Below, piece by piece: positions 1 to 6,394 of a stretch of DNA of 7,232 nt. The translations under genes were made by a program, and so were the position numbers. The notes beneath the pieces were generated by a model. It saw only the letters and a program-made list of their open reading frames with translations, did no database searches and was not told where the DNA came from. Source of the DNA: an uncultured Lysobacter sp. (GTDB taxonomy: Bacteria > Pseudomonadota > Gammaproteobacteria > Xanthomonadales > Xanthomonadaceae); assembly GCA_943913335.1 (NCBI GenBank), contig CALTXS010000044.1:1-7232 (forward strand), in the 5' to 3' direction. The stretch's first letter is position 1; every line of letters starts with the position of its first letter.

Positions 1-841
1 CCACCAGGTCCCGGATCCGTTCGATGTTGCCAATGGACTTGGACATTTTGGCCCCGGCAAAATTGAGCATGCCGTTGTGCAGCCACCAGCGGGCAAAGGG
101 CTTGCCACCGTGGGCGCAGACACTTTGCGCAATCTCGTTTTCATGGTGGGGGAACTGCAGATCGATCCCGCCGGCATGGATGTCAATGGTCTCACCCAAG
201 TGGGCCGCCGCCATTGCCGAGCACTCGATATGCCAGCCCGGACGGCCGACGCTCCAGGGTGACTCCCAACCGGGTTGGGTTGCGTCAGAGGGCTTCCACA
301 GCACGAAATCGCCGGGATTGCGCTTGTAGGGCGCGATATCGACGCGGGCGCCGGCCAGCAACTCATCGGGATTGCGGCCCGACAGGCGACCGTATTCGGC
401 AAAGGACTCAACAGAGAACAGCACATGGCCCTGTTCCGCATACGCGTGACCGGACTCGATCAGCTGCTCAATCATGGCAATGATGTGCGAAATGTGACCG
501 GTCGCGGTGGGCTCAATGTCGGGGCGACGCACGCCGAGAGCGGCCATATCTTGGAGATAGGCGTTCGTGAAACGGTCGGTGATGGCCGAGATCGGGACCT
601 GCTGTTCATTGGCGGCCTGGTTGATCTTGTCATCGACATCGGTGATGTTGCGTGCGTAGATGACCTGGCCAAAGCGACGGCGCAGTGCCGAAGCCAGTAC
701 ATCGAATACCACCGGTCCGCGGCCGTTGCCGATATGGACGTAGTTGTAGACCGTCGGCCCGCAGACGTACATGGTCACCCGTGTCGGATCGAGTGGGGCA
801 AACGGCTCCACGGTTCGGCTCAGTGAGTTGTACAGATGCAA
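1..841 (-). CDS. cysS: Cysteinyl-tRNA synthetase, N-terminal 280 residues (3' end beyond left edge)
   Basis: Class I aminoacyl-tRNA synthetase that charges tRNA-Cys with cysteine in the cytoplasm. Read on the minus strand, the protein opens [10 protein letters not shown] and carries the CysRS signature [13 protein letters not shown] (residues 27-39), which holds the first zinc-ligand Cys27 and the HIGH-type ATP motif. The other zinc-site segments follow: GWHIECS and [15 protein letters not shown]. The KMSKS loop is at residues 265-269 (plus positions 35-49). About 280 of the usual 460 or so residues are present; the anticodon-binding C-terminus is missing only because the window ends. The start is TTG (839-841): no in-frame ATG lies in the roughly 80 bases upstream, and AAAGGA sits 8 bases before the TTG. 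It is transcribed away from the exported-protein gene and has no obvious link to arginine synthesis. Identification is very secure; the start is likely. Confidence 0.96.
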   Translation of the reverse strand, partial: MHLYNSLSRTVEPFAPLDPTRVTMYVCGPTVYNYVHIGNGRGPVVFDVLASALRRRFGQVIYARNITDVDDKINQAANEQQVPISAITDRFTNAYLQDMAALGVRRPDIEPTATGHISHIIAMIEQLIESGHAYAEQGHVLFSVESFAEYGRLSGRNPDELLAGARVDIAPYKRNPGDFVLWKPSDATQPGWESPWSVGRPGWHIECSAMAAAHLGETIDIHAGGIDLQFPHHENEIAQSVCAHGGKPFARWWLHNGMLNFAGAKMSKSIGNIERIRDLV

Positions 842-848
842 GGTCCGG

Positions 849-855
849 GTCCTTT
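849..855 (-). promoter_or_regulatory. Ribosome binding site that decides the cysS TTG start
   Basis: On the minus strand an AAAGGA core lies 8 bases upstream of the TTG at 841-839. It is the only good Shine-Dalgarno match near the beginning of the conserved CysRS reading frame, so it supports TTG as the initiation codon. Confidence 0.6.
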
Positions 856-960
856 CGGCTGGTGAACCCTCTATTTTAGCGTCAGCCGCGGCCAATGGAC
901 GGCGGCGATTCAGCGGCCAGTTCGTGTCCACCCGTTAAAATCCCGTTGTATCGTTGTGAT

Positions 961-966
961 AGGGAG
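961..966 (+). promoter_or_regulatory. Ribosome binding site of the exported-protein gene
   Basis: AGGGAG five bases before the ATG at 972. It is a good Shine-Dalgarno match and supports both the reality and the start of this otherwise unrecognised gene. Confidence 0.65.
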
Positions 967-971
967 CCACC

Positions 972-1439
972 ATGAAATCGAATTCAGCTGCAATACGTAA
1001 CCGCGGCATCGCCGGGTTGCTGATTGCCGTGAGTTTCATGGCCTCTTCGCTCACCGCCCAGGAACGCATGATCATCAAGGAACATGTCAGTACGGAGTGG
1101 GCCGATGTGCTCCGTGTCACCCCCATCTACCAAAAGGTGACCGGCAGTCGCTGGGAACAGGTCTGTGAGGACGACAAACAGCAGGCAGAGACCACTTCAT
1201 TGCGGGAACGCTGGCTCGATCGGTTGCGTTCTCTCGGTAAAGAAGACCATGACACCCGCACCCGTGACCGTCTGACGGGCAAGGGTTGCCGCCTAGTACG
1301 GGTGGAGCGGGAGTTCCGCCGACCCATTGCCTATGATGTGGACTATGCGTTTCGCGGTATGAAATTCCGCACAAGGATGCCCGAGGACCCCGGTTCGCGG
1401 TTACGTATTCGTGTTGGCGTTAAGCCCATAATCGAGTAA
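972..1439 (+). CDS. Predicted exported small basic protein, resembling glycine-zipper envelope proteins without the zipper
   Basis: A 155-residue protein of unknown function. The N-terminus has a basic stretch, a hydrophobic core (about residues 12-28) and a plausible signal-peptidase site after SSLTA29, so periplasmic or envelope location is inferred. The mature part has a segment ADVLRVTPIYQKV (44-56), a charged, probably helical middle (66-104) and a C-terminal beta-rich segment with YDVDYAFRGMKFRTRM and DPGSRLRIRVGV. From memory, these flanks resemble gammaproteobacterial 17-kDa/glycine-zipper 2TM proteins, where a Gly-rich membrane hairpin sits between them; here that hairpin is absent and replaced by a Lys/Arg/Glu/Asp-rich linker. 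The only two mature cysteines, Cys65 and Cys106, flank the linker and could form a disulfide. The start is supported by AGGGAG (961-966), 5 bases before the ATG. It stands alone between cysS and the arginine operon. A real gene is likely; the family link is tentative. Confidence 0.8.
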   Translation: MKSNSAAIRNRGIAGLLIAVSFMASSLTAQERMIIKEHVSTEWADVLRVTPIYQKVTGSRWEQVCEDDKQQAETTSLRERWLDRLRSLGKEDHDTRTRDRLTGKGCRLVRVEREFRRPIAYDVDYAFRGMKFRTRMPEDPGSRLRIRVGVKPIIE

Positions 1440-1449
1440 GCTTGCCAGC

Positions 1450-1566
1450 ATGCAACTGCACGATGCCGCCCCGATGATTCTGACCGCTGCATACATGGCC
1501 GCCGGCATGACCTCGCGTGCGCGACGGGTGACGCTCCTCCGGGTCCACGGACCGGAAGCCGCCTGA
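1450..1566 (+). other. Possible leader-peptide ORF (38 codons) before the terminator
   Basis: An open frame runs from ATG 1450 (further in-frame ATGs at 1474, 1495 and 1507) to TGA 1564-1566. It ends just before the hairpin at 1569 and about 45 bases before the terminator. Four arginine codons occur late in it: CGT 1516, CGA 1522, CGG 1525 and CGG 1540, three of them within four codons (R-A-R-R). That would suit an arginine-sensing leader peptide. Against it, none of the candidate ATGs has a Shine-Dalgarno sequence, and arginine codons are common by chance in GC-rich sequence. The alternative is plain non-coding DNA. Confidence 0.2.
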
Positions 1567-1568
1567 TT

Positions 1569-1585
1569 CCTGCCGTTCCGGCAGG
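1569..1585 (+). other. Hairpin with 6-bp stem in the argF' leader
   Basis: CCTGCC (1569-1574) pairs perfectly with GGCAGG (1580-1585) around the 5-base loop GTTCC. No T-run follows, so it is not a terminator. Its centre CCGTTCCGG (1573-1581) recurs exactly in the terminator loop region (1618-1626). Confidence 0.55.
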
Positions 1586-1610
1586 TTGCCCGCGGTACTC
1601 CCGGTGCAAG

Positions 1611-1640
1611 ACCCGACCCGTTCCGGTGTCGGGTTTTTTT
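1611..1640 (+). terminator. Rho-independent terminator upstream of argF'
   Basis: ACCCGAC (1611-1617) pairs with GTCGGGT (1628-1634). A small inner CCG/CGG pairing is possible in the loop, and seven T residues follow (1634-1640). Orientation is plus-strand only. It lies 171 bases after the stop of the exported-protein gene, which is long for a simple gene-end terminator, and only 54 bases lie between it and the argF' start. It either ends upstream transcription or acts as the terminator of an attenuator for the arginine operon. Confidence 0.8.
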
Positions 1641-1679
1641 GTTTGGCCCTGATCATTTTCCCCCTAACTCTTTCCCTTT

Positions 1680-1692
1680 CGTTTCGAGAACG
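1680..1692 (+). promoter_or_regulatory. Weak ribosome binding region of argF' within a small inverted repeat
   Basis: CGTT (1680-1683) and AACG (1689-1692) form a short inverted repeat around TCGAG. The only Shine-Dalgarno-like bases for the ATG at 1695 (CGAGAA, 1685-1690) lie inside it. The match is weak for the first gene of an operon. The repeat is short enough to be chance. Confidence 0.3.
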
Positions 1693-1694
1693 CT

Positions 1695-2699
1695 ATGCCT
1701 TTGCATTTTCTCAATACCCAAGACTGGTCACGCCCGGATCTCGATGCGTTGCTCGATGATGCCCGTCACTTCAAGCAAAGCAAACTCGGTGATCAGCTGC
1801 GAGGTAAATCCGTCGCTCTGCTGTTCTTTAATCCGTCAATGCGCACACGGACCAGTTTCGAACTGGGTACGTTTCAGCTCGGCGGTCACGCTGTCGTGCT
1901 GCAGCCCGGTAAAGATGCCTGGCCGATCGAGTTCGATGTCGGCACGGTCATGGACGGCGAGGCCGAGGAACACATTGCCGAAGTCGCTAGAGTGTTGAGC
2001 CGCTATGCGGACATCATTGGCGTGCGGGCCTTCCCCAAGTTCGTGGACTGGTCTGTTGACCGTCAGGATCGCGTGCTGAACGCGATTGCCACGTATGCCG
2101 ATGTGCCGGTGATCAACATGGAGACCATTACCCATCCATGTCAGGAGCTCGCGCACATCATGGCGCTGCAGGAACATTTCGGAACGACTGATCTGCGCGG
2201 CAAAAAATACGTGCTGACCTGGACCTATCACCCCAAGCCTCTGAATACGGCCGTTGCCAATTCGGCGCTGACGATTGCCACGCGCATGGGCATGGATGTG
2301 ACCCTGCTGTGCCCGACACCCGAGTACATTCTCGATGAGCGTTACATGGGTTGGGCGGCACAGAACGTGGCCGAACATGGCGGTTCGCTGCAGGTTAGCC
2401 ACGATATTGATAGCACCTATGCCGGTGCCGATATTGTCTATGCCAAGAGCTGGGGTGCCTTGCCGTATTTCGGCAACTGGGGTCCTGAGCTGCCGATTCG
2501 TGAGCAACACAAGCATTTCATGGTCGATGAGCGCAAGATGAGCCTGACCAACGATGGTGTGTTCTCGCATTGTCTGCCGCTGCGCCGCAACGTCAAGGCA
2601 AGCGATGCCGTAATGGATTCGCCGCGCTGCATTGCCATCAACGAAGCCGAAAACCGCCTGCACGTGCAAAAGGCCATCATGGCCCGCGTCGTGCGCTAA
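1695..2699 (+). CDS. argF': N-acetylornithine carbamoyltransferase (AOTCase)
   Basis: Transfers the carbamoyl group of carbamoyl phosphate to N-acetyl-L-ornithine, giving N-acetyl-L-citrulline, in the cytoplasm; the family is trimeric. The 334-residue length fits. The carbamoyl-phosphate loop is [13 protein letters not shown] (46-58), with a second contact at HPCQ (147-150). Residues that distinguish AOTCase from ordinary ornithine carbamoyltransferase are present with a constant one-residue offset from the Xanthomonas campestris enzyme numbering as I recall it: Trp76 (77), Glu91 (92), Glu143 (144), Lys251 (252), Leu294 (295), Arg297 (298) and Lys301 (302, the carboxylated lysine) in [10 protein letters not shown]. 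The Glu in GEAEEHIAE, where N-succinylornithine enzymes have Pro, argues for the acetyl substrate. It is first in the operon, 35 bases before argG. The ordinary argF alternative is unlikely. Confidence 0.95.
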   Translation: MPLHFLNTQDWSRPDLDALLDDARHFKQSKLGDQLRGKSVALLFFNPSMRTRTSFELGTFQLGGHAVVLQPGKDAWPIEFDVGTVMDGEAEEHIAEVARVLSRYADIIGVRAFPKFVDWSVDRQDRVLNAIATYADVPVINMETITHPCQELAHIMALQEHFGTTDLRGKKYVLTWTYHPKPLNTAVANSALTIATRMGMDVTLLCPTPEYILDERYMGWAAQNVAEHGGSLQVSHDIDSTYAGADIVYAKSWGALPYFGNWGPELPIREQHKHFMVDERKMSLTNDGVFSHCLPLRRNVKASDAVMDSPRCIAINEAENRLHVQKAIMARVVR

Positions 2700-2734
2700 C
2701 TCTATTTTTAAACGGAACTGGGAATAACAATCAC

Positions 2735-3931
2735 ATGAGCAAGGACATCGTACTGGCATTTTCGGGTGGGCTGGATACCAGCTTCTGCGTGCCGTATCTG
2801 CAGGAGCGCGGCTGGAACGTGCACACCGTATTTGCCGATACCGGCGGCGTCGATGCCGAAGAGCGTGCGTTTATCGAGGACCGCGCCAAAGAACTGGGCG
2901 TCGCATCGCATGTCACCGTCGACGGCGGCCCCGCCATCTGGAAGACCTTTGTGCGCCCGTTCGTGCAAGCCGGTGAGGCCTATCAGCAGCAATACCCGCT
3001 ACTGGTATCGGACCGTTATCTGATTGTCGAGGCCGCGCTCAAGCGCTGTAACGAGCTGGGCACTCGCAGCATTGCGCATGGGTGCACCGGCATGGGTAAC
3101 GATCAGGTCCGCTTCGACCTCACCGTCAAGGCCCTGGGCGACTATGAAATCATCGCGCCGATCCGTGAAATCCAGAAGGAACACACGCAGACCCGCGCGT
3201 ACGAACAGGAATATCTCGAAGCCCGCGGTTTCGGTGTGCGCGCCAAGCAAAAGGCCTACACCATCAACGAAAACCTGCTGGGTCTGACCATGTCGGGCGG
3301 CGAGATCGACCGCTTCGAAGCACCGGGCGAGGGTGCTGTCGGCTGGTGCCGTCCGCGCTCCGAATGGCCGCAACAACCGTTGCAAGTCACCTTGGGTTTT
3401 GAGAAGGGCGAAGCGGTCTCCCTGAACGGCCAACGGCTGCCGGGCGAACAGATTCTGGCCCAACTCAATGGTCTGTTTGCCGAGTACGGTGTCGGCCGTG
3501 GCGTGTACACCGGTGATACCACCATCGGTCTGAAAGGCCGCATCATTTATGAGGCACCGGGTCTGACGGCCTTGCTGTCTGCGCATCGGGCGCTCGAAGA
3601 AACGGTGCTGAGCAAGCAGCAGAACCGCTTTAAGCCGGAAGTGGCGCGCAAGTGGGTAGAGCTGGTGTACGAAGGCTTCTTCCACGATCCGCTCAAGACC
3701 GACCTCGAAGCTTATCTCGAAGCATCGCAAGCCAAGGTCAACGGCGAAGTGGATCTTCGCACCGACGGTGCAACGGTTTCCGCCGTGGCCGTCCGTTCGC
3801 CGCATATTCTCAACGCCAAGGGTGCTACCTATGCGCAATCGGCCGACTGGGGTGTCGAAGAGGCAGAGGGCTTCATTCACCTGTTTGGCATGAGCTCGAC
3901 ACTGTGGGCGGAAGTCAACCGTGGTGAATGA
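2735..3931 (+). CDS. argG: Argininosuccinate synthase
   Basis: Condenses citrulline and aspartate with ATP to argininosuccinate, the next-to-last step to arginine, in the cytoplasm as a tetramer. The protein has 398 residues, normal for the shorter ArgG class. It opens [17 protein letters not shown] with the PP-loop SGGLDTS at 10-16. Other family blocks are [15 protein letters not shown] (about 115-129), [27 protein letters not shown] and [19 protein letters not shown]. The usual Lys of the TGKGNDQ block is Met120 here. The ATG at 2735 is chosen because conservation begins there; an upstream in-frame ATG at 2570 lies inside argF'. GGGA (2720-2723) is a weak binding site 11 bases before the ATG. 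Its 3' end overlaps the start of the deacetylase gene, indicating co-transcription. Confidence 0.97.
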   Translation: MSKDIVLAFSGGLDTSFCVPYLQERGWNVHTVFADTGGVDAEERAFIEDRAKELGVASHVTVDGGPAIWKTFVRPFVQAGEAYQQQYPLLVSDRYLIVEAALKRCNELGTRSIAHGCTGMGNDQVRFDLTVKALGDYEIIAPIREIQKEHTQTRAYEQEYLEARGFGVRAKQKAYTINENLLGLTMSGGEIDRFEAPGEGAVGWCRPRSEWPQQPLQVTLGFEKGEAVSLNGQRLPGEQILAQLNGLFAEYGVGRGVYTGDTTIGLKGRIIYEAPGLTALLSAHRALEETVLSKQQNRFKPEVARKWVELVYEGFFHDPLKTDLEAYLEASQAKVNGEVDLRTDGATVSAVAVRSPHILNAKGATYAQSADWGVEEAEGFIHLFGMSSTLWAEVNRGE

Positions 3932-5024
3932 TTTGCAGCACGAAGTGCTGCAGCATTTGCAGGCACTCGTTGGCTTCGATACGCGCAATCCGCCGCGTGC
4001 GATTTCGACGGGCGGCATCTTTGACTATCTGCAGCAGCACTTGCAGGGTTTTGAGTTCGACCTGGTCGATCACGGCGCCGGCGCGGTGTCGTTATTGGCC
4101 GTGCGCGGCACCCCCACGGTTGTGTTCAACGTGCACCTGGATACGGTGCCATCGTCCGATCAGTGGAGCGCAGATCCGCTGGTGATGCGTGATGGCGATG
4201 ATCGCGTCATTGGTCTTGGTGTTTGTGACATCAAGGGTGCAGCGGCCGCCATGTTGGCATGTGCCGCACGTACGCAGGGTGATGTGGCGCTGCTGTTCAG
4301 CACCGACGAAGAGGCCAACGATGCCCGCTGCATTGCCGGCTTCCTGGCGCGGCATGGGCAGCGTTTCAGTGCCGCCATCATTGCCGAGCCCACCAACTGC
4401 GAGGCCGTGCTGGCCCATCGCGGTATTGCCTCGGTGCGCGTGGCGTTTCGTGGCGAGGCAGGGCACGGCTCGTCGGCAGCGGCCGTGAGCGCCAGTGCGT
4501 TGCATCAGGCGCTGCGCTGGGGCAATTCGGCACTGGATGAGTTCGCGGCATTGCAGGGCGAGCGCTTCGGCGGCCTGACCGGTCTGCGTTACAACATCGG
4601 TCGCATTGAAGGCGGCATCAAGGCTAACGTCATTGCACCGAGTACCGAAGTGCGGCTGAACTTCCGGCCATTGCCTTCGACCGATCTGGATCAGGTGCAT
4701 GCACAACTGCGTGATGCGGCAGCTGCAATGGACATCGTCCCGGCGGAATATGAGATCACGTTCCGTGGTCCGACCTTGCCTGCAGGCGATATCGCGGGTG
4801 CCGAGGATCGTCGCTTGCGCGCACGTGATCTGGCCGAAGAACTGGATTTACCGATCGGTAATGCCGTCGATTTCTGGACCGAGGCCTCTTTGTTCTCCGA
4901 AGCCGGACTGACCGCTTTTGTGTTCGGTCCCGGTGATATTGCGCAAGCGCATACGGCAGATGAGTGGGTGCTGAAATCCCAACTCACGGCCTATGCCAAT
5001 CATCTGATGAGACTGTTTCAGTGA
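3921..5024 (+). CDS. argE': M20-family deacetylase, predicted N-acetylcitrulline deacetylase (ArgE-like)
   Basis: Zinc amidohydrolase predicted to remove acetate from N-acetylcitrulline, giving citrulline for ArgG. The 367 residues carry the M20 two-metal site in order: His72 and Asp74 in VHLDT, Asp103 in GVCDIKG, catalytic Glu130 and ligand Glu131 in STDEE, Glu156 in AEPTN and His344 in QAHTADEW. The dimerisation/lid domain lies between about 165 and 280. Sequence alone shows an ArgE/DapE-type enzyme; acetylcitrulline rather than acetylornithine as substrate is inferred from AOTCase in the same operon and from the known Xanthomonas enzyme. The start is GTG at 3921, with a second GTG at 3924; GGAAG (3910-3914) serves either. 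The start overlaps the argG end by 8-11 bases and the end overlaps argB/A by 4, so translational coupling is likely. Confidence 0.93.
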   Translation: MVNDLQHEVLQHLQALVGFDTRNPPRAISTGGIFDYLQQHLQGFEFDLVDHGAGAVSLLAVRGTPTVVFNVHLDTVPSSDQWSADPLVMRDGDDRVIGLGVCDIKGAAAAMLACAARTQGDVALLFSTDEEANDARCIAGFLARHGQRFSAAIIAEPTNCEAVLAHRGIASVRVAFRGEAGHGSSAAAVSASALHQALRWGNSALDEFAALQGERFGGLTGLRYNIGRIEGGIKANVIAPSTEVRLNFRPLPSTDLDQVHAQLRDAAAAMDIVPAEYEITFRGPTLPAGDIAGAEDRRLRARDLAEELDLPIGNAVDFWTEASLFSEAGLTAFVFGPGDIAQAHTADEWVLKSQLTAYANHLMRLFQ

Positions 5025-6394
5025 ACGGAATTCACACGCAGCGTCACAACGATCAGCAAGAGCTGCAGACGCGCCAGACTATTGTCCGGTTGCTGTCCAC
5101 CATGGGCGGCGCCAAAGAGATTTCACAGTATCTCAAGCGCTTCTCGCAGCTGGATGCGAAACGCTTCGCCGTCGTTAAAGTCGGTGGTGCGGTTATTCGC
5201 GATGAGCTCGAGGCGCTGACCTCATCGCTCTCGTTCCTGCAGGATGTGGGCCTGACCCCCATTGTGGTCCACGGCGCCGGACCGCAGCTCGATGCCGCGC
5301 TGCAGGAGGCCGGTATTGAAAAACAAACCGTCGATGGCTTGCGTGTGACACCACCCGAGGTCCTTAAGGTGGTGCGCCGGGTACTGCAGACGCAGAACTT
5401 ACGTCTGGTCGAGGCATTGCAAGCGGCCGATACGCGCGCGACATCGATCGTCAGCGGCGTATTTGAGTCCGTGCTGATGGATGCCGAGCGCCTCGGCATG
5501 GTCGGCGATGTGTGCTCGATTGAGACCGCACCGATTGAGGCGGCGTTACATGCCGGTTCGATCCCGGTGATCGCTTCGCTGGGTGAGACCGGCACCGGTC
5601 AGATCGTCAATATCAATGCCGACGTGGCAGCCAACGAACTGGTAAAGCGCCTGCAGCCTTATAAGGTCGTGTTCCTGACCGGCACCGGCGGCTTGCTCGA
5701 TACCGACGGCGACATCATCGACTCCATCAATTTGACCACCGAATACGATGATCTGATGCAGGCCGAGTGGATCAATGGAGGGATGCGTCTGAAAATAAGG
5801 CAGATCCACGATCTGCTGATGGAGTTGCCATTGTCCACGTCGGTCTCCATTACCAAGCCGTCGGAGTTGGCCAAGGAACTGTTCACGCATACCGGTTCCG
5901 GCACCCTGGTGCGCCGCGGTGAACGCGTGCTGTCGTTCGACCGTTGGGAAGATCTCGATCTGCCGCGCATGCGTCAGCTGATTGAATCGGCCTTCGAACG
6001 GCGTCTGGCTAGCGATTACTTTGAGCGCACACCACTGGCTCGTGCCTATGTGTCCGAGAGCTATCGGGCTGCCATCATCCTGACTCAGGGTGTCGATGGC
6101 ATTACCTATCTCGATAAGTTTGCCGTGACCGACGATGCGCAGGGCGAAGGCCTGGGTCGCGCGGTCTGGAACGTCATGGATGAACAGTTCCCGCAGGTCT
6201 ATTGGCGTTCCCGTGCGTCCAATCCGATCAATGCGTTCTACAACTCCGTGTCGGACGGCAGCATGGTGCAGGGCATCTGGCGCGTGTTCTGGTGCGGTCT
6301 GGCCGAGTTCTCGCAGATCGAGGCCTGTGTTCGTGACGCGGCCGAGCGTCGCCCCAATCTCGAAGATCCGATACCGGTCACGGGTGCGGCATGA
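5021..6394 (+). CDS. argB: Bifunctional N-acetylglutamate kinase / N-acetylglutamate synthase
   Basis: Fusion of an amino-acid kinase domain (about residues 48-290) with a GNAT acetyltransferase domain (about 305-445); 457 residues. The kinase part shows VVKVGGAV with Lys53, VHGAGPQLD (83-91), a [11 protein letters not shown] segment, [10 protein letters not shown] and NGGMRLKI. The acetyltransferase part shows [19 protein letters not shown], where QGEGLGR (374-380) is the acetyl-CoA pyrophosphate loop, followed by the FY..SDG segment near the C-terminus. It therefore supplies the first step (glutamate plus acetyl-CoA) and the second (phosphorylation) of arginine synthesis. This architecture matches the Xanthomonas NAGS/K and vertebrate-like NAGS, not E. 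coli ArgA. The start is GTG at 5021, overlapping the argE' stop by 4 bases; the earlier ATG at 4964 lies inside argE'. A shorter start at ATG 5102 is possible but would remove a conserved N-terminal helix. Confidence 0.95.
   Translation: MNGIHTQRHNDQQELQTRQTIVRLLSTMGGAKEISQYLKRFSQLDAKRFAVVKVGGAVIRDELEALTSSLSFLQDVGLTPIVVHGAGPQLDAALQEAGIEKQTVDGLRVTPPEVLKVVRRVLQTQNLRLVEALQAADTRATSIVSGVFESVLMDAERLGMVGDVCSIETAPIEAALHAGSIPVIASLGETGTGQIVNINADVAANELVKRLQPYKVVFLTGTGGLLDTDGDIIDSINLTTEYDDLMQAEWINGGMRLKIRQIHDLLMELPLSTSVSITKPSELAKELFTHTGSGTLVRRGERVLSFDRWEDLDLPRMRQLIESAFERRLASDYFERTPLARAYVSESYRAAIILTQGVDGITYLDKFAVTDDAQGEGLGRAVWNVMDEQFPQVYWRSRASNPINAFYNSVSDGSMVQGIWRVFWCGLAEFSQIEACVRDAAERRPNLEDPIPVTGAA

Larger units (their letters stand above)
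842..971. promoter_or_regulatory. Divergent promoter region between cysS and the exported-protein gene
   Basis: This 130-base gap must hold the promoters of two divergent genes. A TAAAAT hexamer occurs on each strand: minus strand at 878-873 (about 32 bases before the cysS start) and plus strand at 936-941 (about 31 bases before the ATG at 972). Both are at a sensible -10 distance for short leaders of about 25 bases. Neither has a recognisable -35 hexamer at 16-18 bases, so the -10 calls are tentative. No clear operator palindrome was seen. Confidence 0.35.
1440..1694 (+). promoter_or_regulatory. Leader region of the arginine operon, possible attenuator
   Basis: This 255-base gap has no recognisable gene. 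A CATAAT hexamer (1427-1432), inside the end of the preceding gene, is a possible -10 without a good -35. Three hairpins follow: a small one at 1539-1555, one at 1569-1585, and an intrinsic terminator at 1611-1640. Between the terminator and the argF' ATG are only 54 pyrimidine-rich bases in which I see no promoter-like hexamers. The operon promoter may therefore lie upstream of the terminator, as in attenuated biosynthetic operons. CGGGTC (1540-1545) is complementary to GACCCG (1610-1615, and again 1615-1620), so it could pair with the terminator's 5' arm as an antiterminator. No ARG-box-like palindrome was recognised. Regulation by attenuation is an inference. Confidence 0.4.

Noticed and set aside
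275..826. Plus-strand frame of 183 codons opposite cysS
   Set aside because: The minus strand encodes an unbroken CysRS with HIGN, zinc-site and KMSKS motifs; the plus frame is its complement.
1641..1694. ArgR operator or promoter immediately before argF'
   Set aside because: The stretch is pyrimidine-rich with no TTGACA/TATAAT-like pair and no 18-base ARG-box palindrome; only a 4-bp inverted repeat around TCGAG is present.
2570..2734. Upstream in-frame extension of argG (55 codons)
   Set aside because: It lies inside the argF' coding end in another frame; ArgG conservation begins at [12 protein letters not shown] at 2735.
1836..2759. Open frame of 307 codons on the minus strand opposite argF'
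   Set aside because: It is antisense to a gene with full catalytic motifs, shows no recognisable domain, and its His/Gly/Arg-rich composition is typical of a shadow frame.
2999..4018. Open frame of 339 codons on the minus strand opposite argG
   Set aside because: It is antisense to conserved argG and extends into argE', with no family motifs; explained by codon bias of the real gene.
4964..5020. Upstream ATG extension of the kinase/synthase gene
   Set aside because: It would overlap argE' by about 60 bases; the GTG at 5021 in a GTGA overlap fits the operon pattern better.
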